From: Toxoplasma gondii ME49
Taxonomy: Eukaryota; Apicomplexa; Conoidasida; Eucoccidiorida; Sarcocystidae
Direction of reading: 5' to 3'
DNA length: 64,000 bases
Assembly (NCBI RefSeq): GCF_000006565.2
Contig: NC_031470.1
Coordinates: 436,954 to 500,953, forward strand
Shown: piece after piece, positions 1-12,929 of the stretch
Layout of the letters: the number at the start of each line of letters is the position of its first letter
Numbering within the stretch: position 1 is the stretch's first letter
Position numbers and translations under genes: made by a program
Notes under the pieces: model-generated
The model's database searches: none
What the model saw: only the letters and a program-made list of their open reading frames with translations
Told to the model about the DNA's origin: nothing

Positions 1-3000
1 TGAACTGCATTCGCTCCTTCGGCCGATGTACTCCGGGATAAAACTGTACGGGCCCCTGTGCGTTTTCACCCCGAACCACGGATCGGGAAGCTGAGCGGAA
101 TCACACGCCGCGCCTTATACTGCTGGTCATAGAGAAACCCGATCAAGCAAGTTGCACTCAGCGCATGGGCGAGCGTACCTGCTGGTCAGCTTTCCGAGCG
201 GTCCGCGCGCCCTGCCGGTAATAGTGTTTTGAGCTTCAGCGAACGCGTTGTCACACACCAACCCGATTCAGCTGAGAGGCCGAAGCCGGGCGGCAAGCTT
301 AGCACGATAAGAATGACGGAGACGGCGAACCCCTCATCTGACAAACTTGCCTGCTGGAGCTCCAATCGAAAAAGGTCTGAGAACGATCCTAATAAGCAGT
401 TTCCTCGCAACTGGTCCTTTCGCCAGTTCTCTGAAGGCGGCAGTCGCCGCTTTTGTCTTTCTAGGAACCATATTTAACTGTGCATCCCTGACCTAGACTA
501 GGCTCATCGCAGAAACTTCCGTTCCTTCAAGAGCTAACAGCGCGTGGCCGTCATCTGACCGCAGCTCGCAAGCAGGTTTTATCTGTCCAGCTGAGCTTTA
601 TTTTGCTCGCGAGATCCAAGCACCATTGGCCGTCCACATTTTCACTGGCAATCTATACCAGGAAGCTCACGGCCTGTTTGCTAACCCAAATCTGTCGAAG
701 GAGTGAGCTGAACATAGTACTTCTCCCACATCCGCGGACGTCTTCTGCCTCCGAGATCGCGGGTGAAGGATATTTCCGTGTTTTGAGGGTCTTTATCCAT
801 ATGGTGTCTTCGCGCGAATGGCGGATACTCTGAATCCTGCTGTAGCCTGATAGAAAGTGGTGGTCAAGGTGGTGTGGTTTCCAATTCGTCTCTCATAGTG
901 GCGGTCACTTTTGTATCGAAGACATCATAGCACCTAATTAAAGGATCCTTTGGTTGCAACTTCCGCAGGCGTCATGAGTTTATCGTAGAGCACAGGTGTT
1001 GCCGCCTATGACTGTAGGACGCCGATACCCAATCGCAAGCATTTAAATTCTCAGACCGCAGAGCAATATCCTCTAACGTCCGATAATCGTGGGATATGGC
1101 CATGCTCGGGTGATCCTAACAGCTGGAAACCGTGACTGTTAATAAACGGAAACGGGCAACTTTTCCGGCACCGGTTGCCCGTTTGCAGCGAATTCGCAAC
1201 CGCAATGCTGGCGACAGACTTTCAAGCTGATCACGCCCCTGAGTGCCGCACGACTTAGACAGTTCAGTACATGGGGAGATATGAACCAGGAAAATGTCGC
1301 GACTCTTCGAAAAAAAAAAATCAGTATCCTCCGAGTCTCGCACGACTTCTACTATCGAACGACATTGGGAGTGTAGAGCTTTTTTCATTAACACAGCCCT
1401 CCCTATATTCCAGGGGCCTAGGTAACAGGCAGCGGCCTCGAAGAATCCTGACTTAATCATCTTGACGATGCCTCACGTCACCCACCAATGAACATGCGGT
1501 GATGTCCTGAATCCTGTGTTTAATTAGACTTAATTTTTAACAAAATAAAAACCGGAACAGTCAGGTTGTAGATAAACTCTCAGCAACGCCCCGAATCAGA
1601 AGCGCACACGATGGAGTCCTGACGTGATTTGATCAGGGGGGTCATATGAGAATTTCACTGCTGGCACGACACTCCGCCTGAACGAAAGAGCACTTTCTCA
1701 CTTCTCACTCAATCTGAGATAAGATAGGCTGCACCGTCACCACAGTTTATACTGTAATTAGTGGCAACGGCTAACATGTTCAGTGTCGCTATTATTGGCT
1801 CCTCACAGACAACAAGGCAAAAGCATGAAGTTGCAGACTTGTCCGTGACAACTGGGCGGAGTCTCCGCACATCGTGAAGATGTGTTATCCCGGCCTGTCT
1901 CTACCGTGTGCTGCCTTCGCCTGTTTGTGTCCCTGTGCTCTTCGTGTGTGCCGTAAGAGTCACTCTGCTTTGCTGGGATCATTCCCGACAGACGTACGAT
2001 CAGGATCCTACGGTTTCCGAGCATAGCGTAGATCTGACAATAAGTTTTACCAGGTAATCAGAAATCATGTTCTGCCCTTTGGCTGTGATTGTCTCCGTCC
2101 GGCTTCACATGGAAGGAGAGAAAACTGTCGATAGGTAATCCATGTCTTTCATGATGTCCGGCAAACCGCAGCGAACATAGTCGTTGGATACTGTTTATCT
2201 GCGGCAAACCTGTAAGATGGGCCGGCAATACCCTGCAAGCTTGAATTTGCTTCGGATCGTCGTGGCCCGGCTTCCGATGGACGGGCGGAGTAGCTGCAAC
2301 GGTTTTGCTCGATGATGGTATCGGGCCAACATGGGGAGTTATTGAACAATTCTCTTGCTCTCCGTAGATCGCTATCAGAACTTTGAATAAGACAGAAAGT
2401 ACGTACATACCCTACAAGGATTAATTACCTCCATCCGTGCATCTATGCTGACACTTAGTTATGTGTGTTAAGCACTGCCTTCGGGTGGCAAGACGCATCA
2501 GCAAAGACATCTCGTGGACATGATGCGCGGAAAAAGAAGATTTGTTCGTACAACGCTGAGATTGAGCTTCCCTCAAGTGACTAACTTTTGGCGCTGTAAA
2601 ACGCATCCAAACTGTGGTATTGCTCTTAGCTCTGTAACAGAAAAGCAAGCTACTTCTATGGGAACCGTGTACATCTCTGTCGTTTATTGGGAGCACCAGG
2701 AGCGACGCACCACAAATGTACTAGAGGCAGCGATCTAAGACGTGGCATTCCACATTCGGAGCGGAATCACAGAGAAACAGGTGACGGCGTATTGAACTGC
2801 TTCCGCTCTTGATATGACTTGACATGCACAAGTTTTCTACGGAAGAAGTATTAAAAGTTCGTGAGTAAGCACACAAAGGAACAGTCAGCTTTGTTGAGGC
2901 GTCTTTGGTTTTCTTCGAATCAGGCAGGTGTCATTCAGAATGTCAAAAAGTCAACTATCCGATATTTCTGGCATGTGAGGAAGATGTTTGCCTTTTATAT

Positions 3001-6000
3001 CTAGAGGGATACGGTGGCATATTTGGCTTATGCCTCTGAAGGGCCAGTCTCTCCTGTTGTTTGCAAGGGTGACGGAGTCCACAACGGGCTGCAGAGCTTA
3101 GCCAAGGGAGATAAGCCAGACCGGAACGAGGTTAGCGAGGCACCCAGTCAGGATCCCCCGGGATTAATGGTGTTGAATAATGTGATCTTACAATCATCGC
3201 TGTCCGCTGCCGTATGTCGGTCTCTTTCTTCTCCAGTTCCAAACATTACCACGATTCAACGGCCCTCCTGTCGCAGGAATTCTGACCTTCCTTACGGTAC
3301 CTGGTTTGGTAAAGCTCCGGATGGACTATTTCGGAAAAGAATGATCTCGTGACTGCCTGAGCTATTTAGAATCGTAGACTACTGCGGGTCTTGTGTCACT
3401 TTGTTACATTCAGTTCCACGTTCAAGGCAGTCTAATGGTACGTAAATGATTCGCTTTTCTTGTCAACTGACCCTAACATGTCTCCTTTTACGAGGAGGTC
3501 TGGTGTCTTGTTGACTTGTTCGGTCATCGAATTTTTTTTCCAGCAAGACCCTGTAGTTTTGGTAACAGACAGGCAACGTTATCTTTCTTCTGTATGTCCC
3601 GCTGTGTAGTCACCGGATTGGGTTTGCCCCTTTGCTACTTAAAACCTCTTCCACTTGCAGGGCGCAACGCGCACGGAGCGATAGATGGAACACCGGACAA
3701 AAATCGTGGCAACGGTTAACTGGAAACGGTGCCATGATGGTGCAGGACGCACATAGTACATTCTGGATGGTGGGTGTGGTATTTCGAGTGAAGACCTGAT
3801 GGTCAGTACGTAACCCAACACTTGTCAGAGATAAGCCACATCACCAGGCAGTTTGTTTTTGACAGTTTTACCGTCTTATTCACAAAATAATTCGGGGTGA
3901 ATATCAGTGGCCAGAATCACTGGCAGTACGCACATCTTATAACCGTTCCCTGCGTTTAATCCGCACTCGGCATAGAGATCCACCATAATTTTGATCGGTC
4001 ACGATGCGTCGGGACCGGTGCAGTGAGTCAGTGCCAAAGGAACAGCGAAAGTCGGCCCTCTCAGCCATTTTTCTACCTTTAACCCTATGTGATTGGACCA
4101 TCGTACATTACCATGTGGACCCCTATAAACAACTTCCCTTCAAGTGCGTGAGGCATGAGAAGGCATTATATTCCGCGACATTACCACCCTCATAATGTAA
4201 AATCATGCACGGAGGGCATCTAAAAACAGCCATGTTTCTGGTAACTGTTTCACATCAGGAACTATTCCTCTAGGTGTCTTGCGCAGGTCCGATTCAGACT
4301 GCCATCTGGACACTGGAGCAACGCGTCTATCCTACCAGCTTCCTGCTCCGGAGGTATCGATGGTGAGTCCGTTCCCTCGTGATGCGGCGACTCAAAATAC
4401 GTATCCCTTCTGTGGCAATGCTGTCGTCAGAATCTTAACCAGCCAGGAAAAAGAACGGTAATTCATTCGGTGAAGGCTAATTGGAGCTCCTTTGTCGCGA
4501 ATGATTGGCACAGTGTACCTACGCCAACATAGAATACATGGAGCATGAGGTCACCCGTGTAACTGAGAATCTCCAGCTGGCACGTGTTCAGTTGTTGGTG
4601 TTTTTTTTTCACATATACGCTCGACACCACTATACCTGATGTGCCTAACATGATTGTCATGAAGAGCACAATAGAACTTCGATCCGGTAAACAAAGACAT
4701 GTATAATTCAGAAGAAGCGTACGCTGTTTTGTTGCGGGGGGCACTGTCTGTTCTAGGGTCACCGAATACGATAGAATATCATTTCTTCAGCTCAAGCGTA
4801 CTTTTCCCTGACAATCCACGTAAGATGGCGGCATTTGAAACCACTCGACTTCGGTTCTGGGGCTGCGGAAGTTCTTTGCACCTGAGCGGTAATGCCAGCA
4901 AAATTTAAGCAAAAGAACATTCTCGATGTGTCGTCAACGAATGATTGGTGCTACCAATTTCGAGATAATATATTCGCACATGCAGCATCCAGCACATAGC
5001 TGCCGAGTGAAGCAAATTATGTTCCTCCGGTACTGGATGCGTGACTGTCACGGAGCAGCGAATGCACCGCGCACCAAGCTGTATTCCGTAGGGGTTGAGT
5101 TTTCAGCTGTTCCTCCGACACTGAATGACGATGGCGCTGACCGAGGGTTCATCTGCATCGCCTGCCTACTGGTCGAGTTGTCCATTAACTTAGTAAAGAC
5201 GAAGCTCGCTATTCCGCTGTTATTACGCAGCAGAACAAAGCAGCCCTATACCTTCCCACAAAAGTCGATGCAGTGCCACTGTACTAATTATGAGAGTATC
5301 TGTTTATAATTAGTACAAACCGTGTGTGTGTCAACGCTTCGGAGAGGGCCGTGTCAGACGGTGGGCGATAAGTCGGTCGGCGACAAATTCTAGCTGTGAA
5401 TTACTCTTATACGAACCCTCTTGCCTTCTGTTCTCCACATAAACATAAAAAAGAGGGAAAGCTGAGGTCGCGGTCATTTTCCCGGCGATACAATTGTTTC
5501 ACATTGGCTTTCGTGAGTACGCAGGCCGCTTTCCCTGAGCGGCTACAGCAAATTTCGGTGTTGTTGCATGCGAAAAGATGCGGCGCTTCTGAGTTGATGC
5601 ACACCCGAGACATAACAAAAAAAGCCATAGCTCAGCGAAAAGTCGCACTGCACCGCCTCTTTTATGACGGTTCTAAGGTGACTGTCTCTGGGAACTCCGC
5701 TGACGTACCGCCGACTACAGGGGCTCTCTAATTTGAGCAGGGTCTTAGCCTCGATGATCTTCCGGAGAGGAGCGGATCATTTCACCATGAGTTTCGGGGC
5801 AAGAAAAGACACGCTGCTGGAGGCGAACTGGCGTATCCGGACAGGTAAACGTAAGCTGCCATTCTTTAGCGACAGCCTTTTTTGTTACAGAAAATAGTTT
5901 TTGTACCCATGCGCTGTAAACCTAGAGGAAGGTTGGTAGTGTATTGCGACTGCTACCCCAAACGCGTGACGAAAATGCTGCCACTAGTTAATTACTTATG

Positions 6001-9000
6001 TGTGCCTGGCGTGCTTTTTCTGAGGACTTTCCTGGTGTTTTACCGGTGGGACCCATTGTATGATCGATGCTAGTGTTACGCTGCCAGAGAATTGTACCTG
6101 AAGGACCTTAAGCTTGAGAGGGGCAAAAGGAATGCCTCATACATTTCGCCTTGATGATGCAACTGAAAGCGCAGAGTGCTCATTGCTCGTAAACAACCAG
6201 TGTGTGAGCTTCCTGAAGGTGAATACATACATTGTCTAATAGGCATTTCCTGCGGGGTGGCATTGCCAGGGTATACGCGAGATGAGATGTACAAAACGGG
6301 CGGTTCTACGAGACGATCGTATATGACCTTCGCGCCGCATCTTAGAGTTTCGAACACGACAATTGCAGAAGCCGTTTCTGTGAGCCGCCCAGTGAACACG
6401 AAGGTTTTCTCGGATTTACAGAGGTACGGCTTCTCCAAACCGCACAGGGGTTGTTACTGCCACTAACTGGTTGCTGATCTTTGTGCGACAGTACACTCGC
6501 AAAGTTGAGATCCCCAACTGCGCTCCGTGCGGCGACCCACACTGTTCGACTGTTGATGGAAGGCGACGAACTAGTAACTTGCCTGGTAAAAACAACCGAT
6601 AGTCACGGAGGCAATCTTTGAGCAAAAACATTTTCAGAAAGGGGGCTGTATTCGTGTTTTAGCGGGAACGCTGGTATTTTGTACTCGCCGGCTTATGAAC
6701 TTCGTGTGATTTATGAATCAAGGAAACGTCAGAAGCAATCGTGGCAGTCACACAAACATCTTGCTGTGGACTTGGCAGATGCACGAAGCAGGTGTAGCGA
6801 AAGGGGTTAACGATCAGTCACAGTGACAGGAAATGGTACTGCAACACTTCGCTGTTGTTTTGTCAATTCTTCAGCATTCCACGTCGTCGCAAACATCCGT
6901 TCATCAGATGTCTGTCACTGTCTCGCTTCTCTCAGGACGCGGAACTCCGTTTTTGACGGTCCTGTCTCCGCGTCAAGGGAGCAATGCGTGACGGCATTGT
7001 CAGGTAAGGTTGCTGAGTAGGTGGAAATTTGAAGGACGGGCCTGGAGGGCAGCGGAGAAAAACTCACTGCGCGATATGAGCGAAGATGCAGCCTGTGCCC
7101 TGCCGAGTGGATGCCGTAACATCCGATTTCCGTGGCCGTATGTTAGAGTGACCGCCATAAAATATGTCTCATATTTTCACCCCGTCTGTTCCACTCAGTC
7201 GAGCTCACAGTTACACAGCTCTTCGTCAAGAGTAATCTGCAGTGAAGAGCAGTATTCTCGTGCAGTAATTCGGGATCCGTGCTGCTTCTACCTCGTCAAT
7301 ATTGGCTGTTTTCGAGCACGCGCTTTCCAGTGAAGAAGGATGCTACGAAATGCTACAATTGTCGCTTCCGTGCAGGTGGGTTTCCTCTGTTTCCCCGGCG
7401 AGCAAATCTGCGGCAGGCTGCAGCACCCGATTCGCTGTCGATTGGCTCGCAGCCTTCCTCAACGTCAGCAGGTCCTGTTGCACCCCAATCTACTTCTCCT
7501 ACCGCTGTCGTTCCACGCTTTTCAAACCGGCTGGACAGACGCGAGTGCAGGCACGTACTTCACCATGGGCCGTGCCACTGTCTTGTCTCACATCGAGGTA
7601 CGTCAACACGAAACAGAAAGCCCCCCCCGAAATTGGTACTCGGATCATTTACTTGCCAACTCGCTATTCTAACACGTATGCTTTGAACGCTGCAGTGCAC
7701 ACAAACACACTTACTCAAGAATTTCACTGTACTCTTGAAAACGGTGTTTGCGGCAAAGCTGCCGTGTCCGTCTTAATGTTTATAAAAAGCAACACCCCGG
7801 AACTGACGTGAGCTGCGAAAGGATGCGGGTGGAGGACTTCGAGCCGCACAAAAACTTTTCGTTCTCAGTGGCGCGCCTCGTGCGGGATAATACCAGATTC
7901 CAGGTAAAACTCTTGGCTCTCACCGTCAGGCAAGTTTCCCAATTATCTGTTGCCTCGAAGTTGAGGGGCGGCGTGGAGCACATTTAACGTCTAGGTCTTC
8001 TTAGATGTTACGTGAGCATTGGATTTCCAATAGATTAGTCGTCTGCTCCCCATGTTCCTCCACTGTGCGCTACAATTCAGTAGGTCACTACATGTACCTC
8101 CTGATGGAGTTGTCCCACTCGAACCACACCCCGAAAAATATTCACTGCCCCATCGCTTCATCGGATACTCCCCCAAGGAAAGAGACATATTTCAAAGATA
8201 TTCGGTCTAATGCTTCGCCGAAAAACCAACAGTGTTACAACATGAAAGCTGGAGAGAGAGCAACAGCTTGTGCGCATTCGAGTTCAAGCCACCTGTGTGG
8301 TAGACTGCCAGGGAAAGTGCTACGGAACCCGTCAGTCGACGCACATCTGGAAGCCACCAAAGAAGCAAAAGAAGTGGCGGCTCATCGGAAGTCAGACACC
8401 GCGTTCTCAAAAATCGTACAACTCATTCATCCCCAGACTGCGGATGCTGGGGAAGAGGACCGCGAGTCGCGAGTTATGGTTTCTTCCCCTGTGCCTCCTT
8501 GAATGACCATCAAGGTGAAATCGAACTGCCGTAGTGTAGGCACACTTGGCCTGCAGCAAGGGCAGCGGAATCTATACACCTGTTCCTCAACATATGGCGG
8601 TACGACGGATGTATGTGCTGAAGCAGAGCAGAAGCATCGGAACTGCACACTGAGCAAGAGTGGGCCAAATAGCAATCACTTAACTTGCCGACACACCTCA
8701 GGCACGAACAACGTGCCCCTGCAGGTTAGTAGTTGATGACAGCACACCACAAAACTCAAACTTCATCGGCCTATGGTGTGGCAAGAATAGGTGGTAACAA
8801 GCAGACGACAGGCCGTACTCAGCTGTCCTGATCCTACCGTAGGAGTGAAGCAGCTGGTGAAACCAGGCATGATTCCCACCGTAGTGATACATGTGCGGCG
8901 ACAAGCAGCGCACATCTTGTGATATGGTAAATTGACAGAATCCTCATTGAAACTGTCTATCTTGCTCAGAGGAGAATTTCAAACTGAAAGAGTTGGTCAA

Positions 9001-11333
9001 ACACGAGCGGGAATGCCCTTACCGTATTCAGTTGTTGATCAAAAATGTCTCGATGCTTGGAGAGCTGGTTGCCGTCCGTTACTGTTGTAATGTATCACAC
9101 AAATGGGTATACGGACTGCGACCCACGCCACCCGAAGCGAGCCCCTATCACCTTATTGTTCCAAAGCATTTTCGTGAGGCCTGGGGAAAACCTACCACCG
9201 AGGCACGTGGTGTCAAGCGGAACACTCTCGGTACCATCGTAGGGAAGATGCACATGGAGAGATGACGTTAGCTGATGGCGAAGGAAAGGGGAAAATCCTC
9301 ACATTACGGGAGGCGGACTTGTGGTTGGGTCGCCTTGTTGACTCACTGACACACTTTCGCGGGAATCGCGACGAAATGTGACAGGCAAACTGGATGTCGG
9401 GCTTCACCAGAATCTTGTCGTCAGCCATCAGCAACAAAGGTACCAGCGGAAGCAGGTCTTTGAACGACTTGGCGAGGGCTTCTGAGGAGAACATAGCTTC
9501 TCGGTATAACCTTCACTGCTGACGGGAGTAAGGGTTATCAAGAGCAACATCGTACAACCTCTGTGCAGGTACCGGACCATATTCCGGAGATAAGGCTAGG
9601 AAGCAGAGAACGATGTCGATCTCTCACGTCTTTTCCTGACACGAAAATAGGTGCCGCTCTAAAGCAAACAAACGGTTTCTGTCTGCAAGCATAACCAGCT
9701 GGAGACACTACAAGGGGAGAGGAGAAAGTCAAACAGGGCCACTGTTTGTTGTCATGATGGACGCACGGGCCGTGGGGGATACGGCATATTTCAACCATTC
9801 GATCTACGGCAGTCCTTGCCGAGTTTCGCCCAGAGCGAGGACAAACTTTGCTCTTTCTTGGGAGGACAGTGTCCTTCGTCGGCGAAGACACTCTGTGTCA
9901 AAAGCGGAAAATCCTTAAAAGCATTGAAATAACGCAGGGCTTCCTGCTGTTTCATGTCATGGAGCAGGGAAAGACAACGGCCCGACATCTCCCGTCTTAC
10001 AAACATGACGGTGGTTATGTGTAATGTAGACCCAGGGCCCCCTGGCATGTCCAGTTATCATGTATTTCCTTGATCGCATTAAATAATCACGCGCTCACGA
10101 AATCATTGCGGCTTCAAGAGCGAGCATGCTTCAGTTGCTATTTCGCTAAGGTGGTGTGCGCAGCGATTCTGGCGGTAACAAAAGGATATCCACAGTTTTA
10201 TTTCCGTGTTCCTCCGGCACTGTCAAACCGGTTAGTTCTGGGGTGCTCGAGTTGCTGCTTCTACGGGAGTGCACGTAAGCTGGTGGAAACCTTGGCATCG
10301 GTGCTTCTTGTGATTGGCGTGTCAGATGCTACATGTGGCGGACCCCTCAACAAGCTGTCAGTCCTTCTGGATTGGACAGCATTATTAGTGGTTCACATAT
10401 ACCTGAAAACCTTTTTTCGGAGCGGCTATACAGCCTGGAGTGACTGCCAGCACTGTAACGCTCCGCCCGCCAGGTGTATACGCTAAATACTTTATGGTAT
10501 CGATGGCATGTAACGCCAGACGGCTGCCCGGTTTCACATGGAAAACACTGTATATACACAACTGCGGGCTACACTAAACCAATACAACCGGCTTCTGCAG
10601 AAACCACCCACATGTGCGTTTGAAGTCGGAAAGTTGCTCAAAGGCAAGCACGCGAAGTGCAGAGGATATGTCAGTGTGAATGCGATATGCAGGCAAATGT
10701 GGTAAATGCCATGTACCTGCGCACTGCTGTAATCGATAAATTAATATCCTGTGAAGTGTGAGCGCTGTGGCGCCTCCGCTTAGGCCGCACATCTGCGAAT
10801 GGGTCCGGCATAGCAACACACACAGACAACCATTGGCAGGTGGCATCTTGCAGATGTTCAAGATTGGCAGCTTTTTCGGCGGAGAGCTGCTCGTAGTGGA
10901 CCAGAACGAATCTATACGTTGCTACCAGAGATGTCGTTTGCCACGGAACTGGTTTATGAGGCATTTTGGCTGTAGGCTGCTGGGTTGTTGTCGGAGCACA
11001 ATATGGATTCACACGAAGGCGCTTTCAGTTTTGATATTAATGGTAACCGGAACTCCGTTGGCTTCTCACGCATGAACACTAGTGGTCATGAATCCGAATT
11101 GTGATCCAACGAAAGTGGAATTTGTGGACAGAGTGGTACTTCTACATGGGCTCGTTACCGGTGACCTAACTCGGTGATATATACTGCTGCGAGGAAAAGG
11201 GACTTGCGGAGCTTTCAGGCGAAGAGGGAATGCGATACAAGGCCGGGGGAACCGATTGTAAGGGGAATCGGGGGTCGGGAGTGTGAAATGTGCGTTGAGG
11301 AAAACAGAGCTCGAGAGGGAGCCAAAGTCATTG
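1..11333. other. Long stretch with no recognisable gene
   Basis: About 11.3 kb with no open frame that I can tie to a protein family. Open frames are short (the longest about 165-170 codons, at 7302-7811 and 8005-8502, plus strand), lack the strong codon and GC character of the later genes, and show no signal peptide, membrane array or known motif. Base composition is nearer 50% GC than in the coding exons further right. I saw no tRNA-like cloverleaf, rRNA, tandem array or mobile-element terminus. A GC-richer piece at 7375-7595, bounded by plausible splice signals, is the only spot that might be an exon (see findings). The stretch may hold UTRs, non-coding transcripts, or exons of a gene extending off the left edge. 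Confidence 0.6.
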
Positions 11334-12929
11334 TCACTCAAGCATACACGAAGAAAATCCAGCGTCTTGATCTTTGTCACCATCGTTTTCCTTTTCCACA
11401 ACAATCATGTTTCGTTGCTTGAGGCCCTCTACAAGAGCACGCCGTACATTGGACTCTGGTTGTAGCTGCATCTCCTGTCTGCGTTTGTTGAAGAGTTCTC
11501 GTCTGATCCACGTCTGCACCTCGGTGTAGTTTTTTAGGAAGAGCCAAAACTCTCCAACCTGGACGTCGTTGGCATCCTCGATAACTAACTCGGCCTGTTG
11601 CTGGGGTAGGAGGTAAGAAATTATGGCGGCGTCTTTTGTCGCAAAGAAGCGAGGCGAGTTCTCCTGGAACTGCTGTACCATGCGCCCCCCGAGTTCCCAG
11701 AATGTGTCAAGACGATCAAGTACTTCTTCAATGTTTTCGACCCTAATCCGACAATACGCGTGGCTTCGACGTTTATGGCCAGCCGAGCCGTCCTTGAAAG
11801 TGTCAGGTAGCAAGCAGTCCTCCAACGTGAGACACATAATTCCATCCTGGTTCGGATCCGACTGCAGCTGGCATTTCGACAGCGGTTTCACATCATCACC
11901 GCGTAGCACTGCGTCGCTGTTTCTGCTGGTGTCTTCACACTGATTTTCTGCAGCTCGGCCCCCGCCGCCTTCTTCATAGTGTGCGCGATGGGCTTTTTCC
12001 TGACGATACGCCTCAAACACGTGCTGGACTTCCTCTTCGCGGAGAAGGAAGTCGCGCCGCGCCCGTTCGTCATCTACAATATCTTTCACAAGCTGGTAGA
12101 AGGGTGCGAATGCACAGTTCAGCCTCTGCTGAAGACGGACACCTCGCGTGCCGTCCGCTGCTGGAGAGGTTCCGAGTTCTCCATATGCGTCCTCTGCGTT
12201 TGCTGGTTGATGCATCCGGGGGGGATGTGCTGGGTGGTGCCGCAGAAGGTACTGTCCTAACCAGCAGAGGGGGTTGAAGCGCTTGTGGTATTCTGTTCCT
12301 AGTCTCTTTTTGCTCGCATCGGCGATCAGCAGTTCGACAACCCTACACAGGGCCACCAAACCGTCATGAAGGAGGGGCACGAGAAGCTCTGCTAAATACG
12401 TGTCCAAGTCGTCACCACGATTCGTAATTGCGGAAGTTTGCAGCGACTCCTGCGTGACTGTCATCCACCCAGACCCGTGTCGGACTACACCGTAGGGAGC
12501 TAGCGGACTTGATTCGTCGCGTTTCTTAAGGCATCCAGGAAAAGCTTCTTGCAATTCTCCGTTGTTCTGGACATCTTGTTGAAGAGATGCGTGAACGTAC
12601 GCGCATATATCCGTGTAGGCTCCACCCAGTCGGTCTTCCGGACTTGCTCCGCCCTCGGGGGACTCACTGTCTAGAAGCTGGGGCGTCGAGAGCGAGAAGC
12701 TCCCAATTCTGTTGGACGGAGACACGGCTTGTCGGGAGGCAAAGCTACCCAACTGACGCTGTCTACGACATGCGGCTGCGACGAGAAAACGCGTGCGATT
12801 CGCTCGAAGTTTCTCTATGACATATTCCACATCTTTCAGGTGCCTCAAGTAAACCATCGGGGAATCAATGCACCTCCCTTTCGACCTTCCCGAAGGCTGG
12901 TTGACGCCAGCTTTGGTTGCCGACTGCAT
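11334..12929 (-). CDS. Dpy-30-motif protein (531 aa)
   Basis: Intronless frame of 531 residues. The recognisable part is a Dpy-30-like dimerisation motif in two halves. The first helix is at about residues 178-194 (YLAELLVPLLHDGLVAL) and the second at about 216-233 (RFNPLCWLGQYLLRHHP). They match the family's Y-L-x-x-x-V-x-P-x-L-x-x-G-L and N-P-x-x-x-L-x-x-Y-L-L pattern. The loop between the helices is longer than usual by roughly 15-20 residues. Known Dpy-30 and RIIa-type motifs form four-helix bundles that dock on amphipathic helices in chromatin complexes (COMPASS) and in axonemal or cytoskeletal scaffolds. The large size argues against the small core COMPASS subunit and for a cytoskeletal or scaffold member, but that is inference. 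The rest is charged, partly helical and Gly/Glu-rich, with no other domain that I recognise. A second methionine 24 codons in is an alternative start. Divergent from the uL1 gene. Confidence 0.75.
   Translation of the reverse strand: MQSATKAGVNQPSGRSKGRCIDSPMVYLRHLKDVEYVIEKLRANRTRFLVAAACRRQRQLGSFASRQAVSPSNRIGSFSLSTPQLLDSESPEGGASPEDRLGGAYTDICAYVHASLQQDVQNNGELQEAFPGCLKKRDESSPLAPYGVVRHGSGWMTVTQESLQTSAITNRGDDLDTYLAELLVPLLHDGLVALCRVVELLIADASKKRLGTEYHKRFNPLCWLGQYLLRHHPAHPPRMHQPANAEDAYGELGTSPAADGTRGVRLQQRLNCAFAPFYQLVKDIVDDERARRDFLLREEEVQHVFEAYRQEKAHRAHYEEGGGGRAAENQCEDTSRNSDAVLRGDDVKPLSKCQLQSDPNQDGIMCLTLEDCLLPDTFKDGSAGHKRRSHAYCRIRVENIEEVLDRLDTFWELGGRMVQQFQENSPRFFATKDAAIISYLLPQQQAELVIEDANDVQVGEFWLFLKNYTEVQTWIRRELFNKRRQEMQLQPESNVRRALVEGLKQRNMIVVEKENDGDKDQDAGFSSCMLE

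Noticed and set aside
1..2830. Similar-looking TGAACTGC...GCTC words at 1 and at about 2793 as a repeat
   Set aside because: The similarity covers only about 15-20 bases with mismatches and does not extend.
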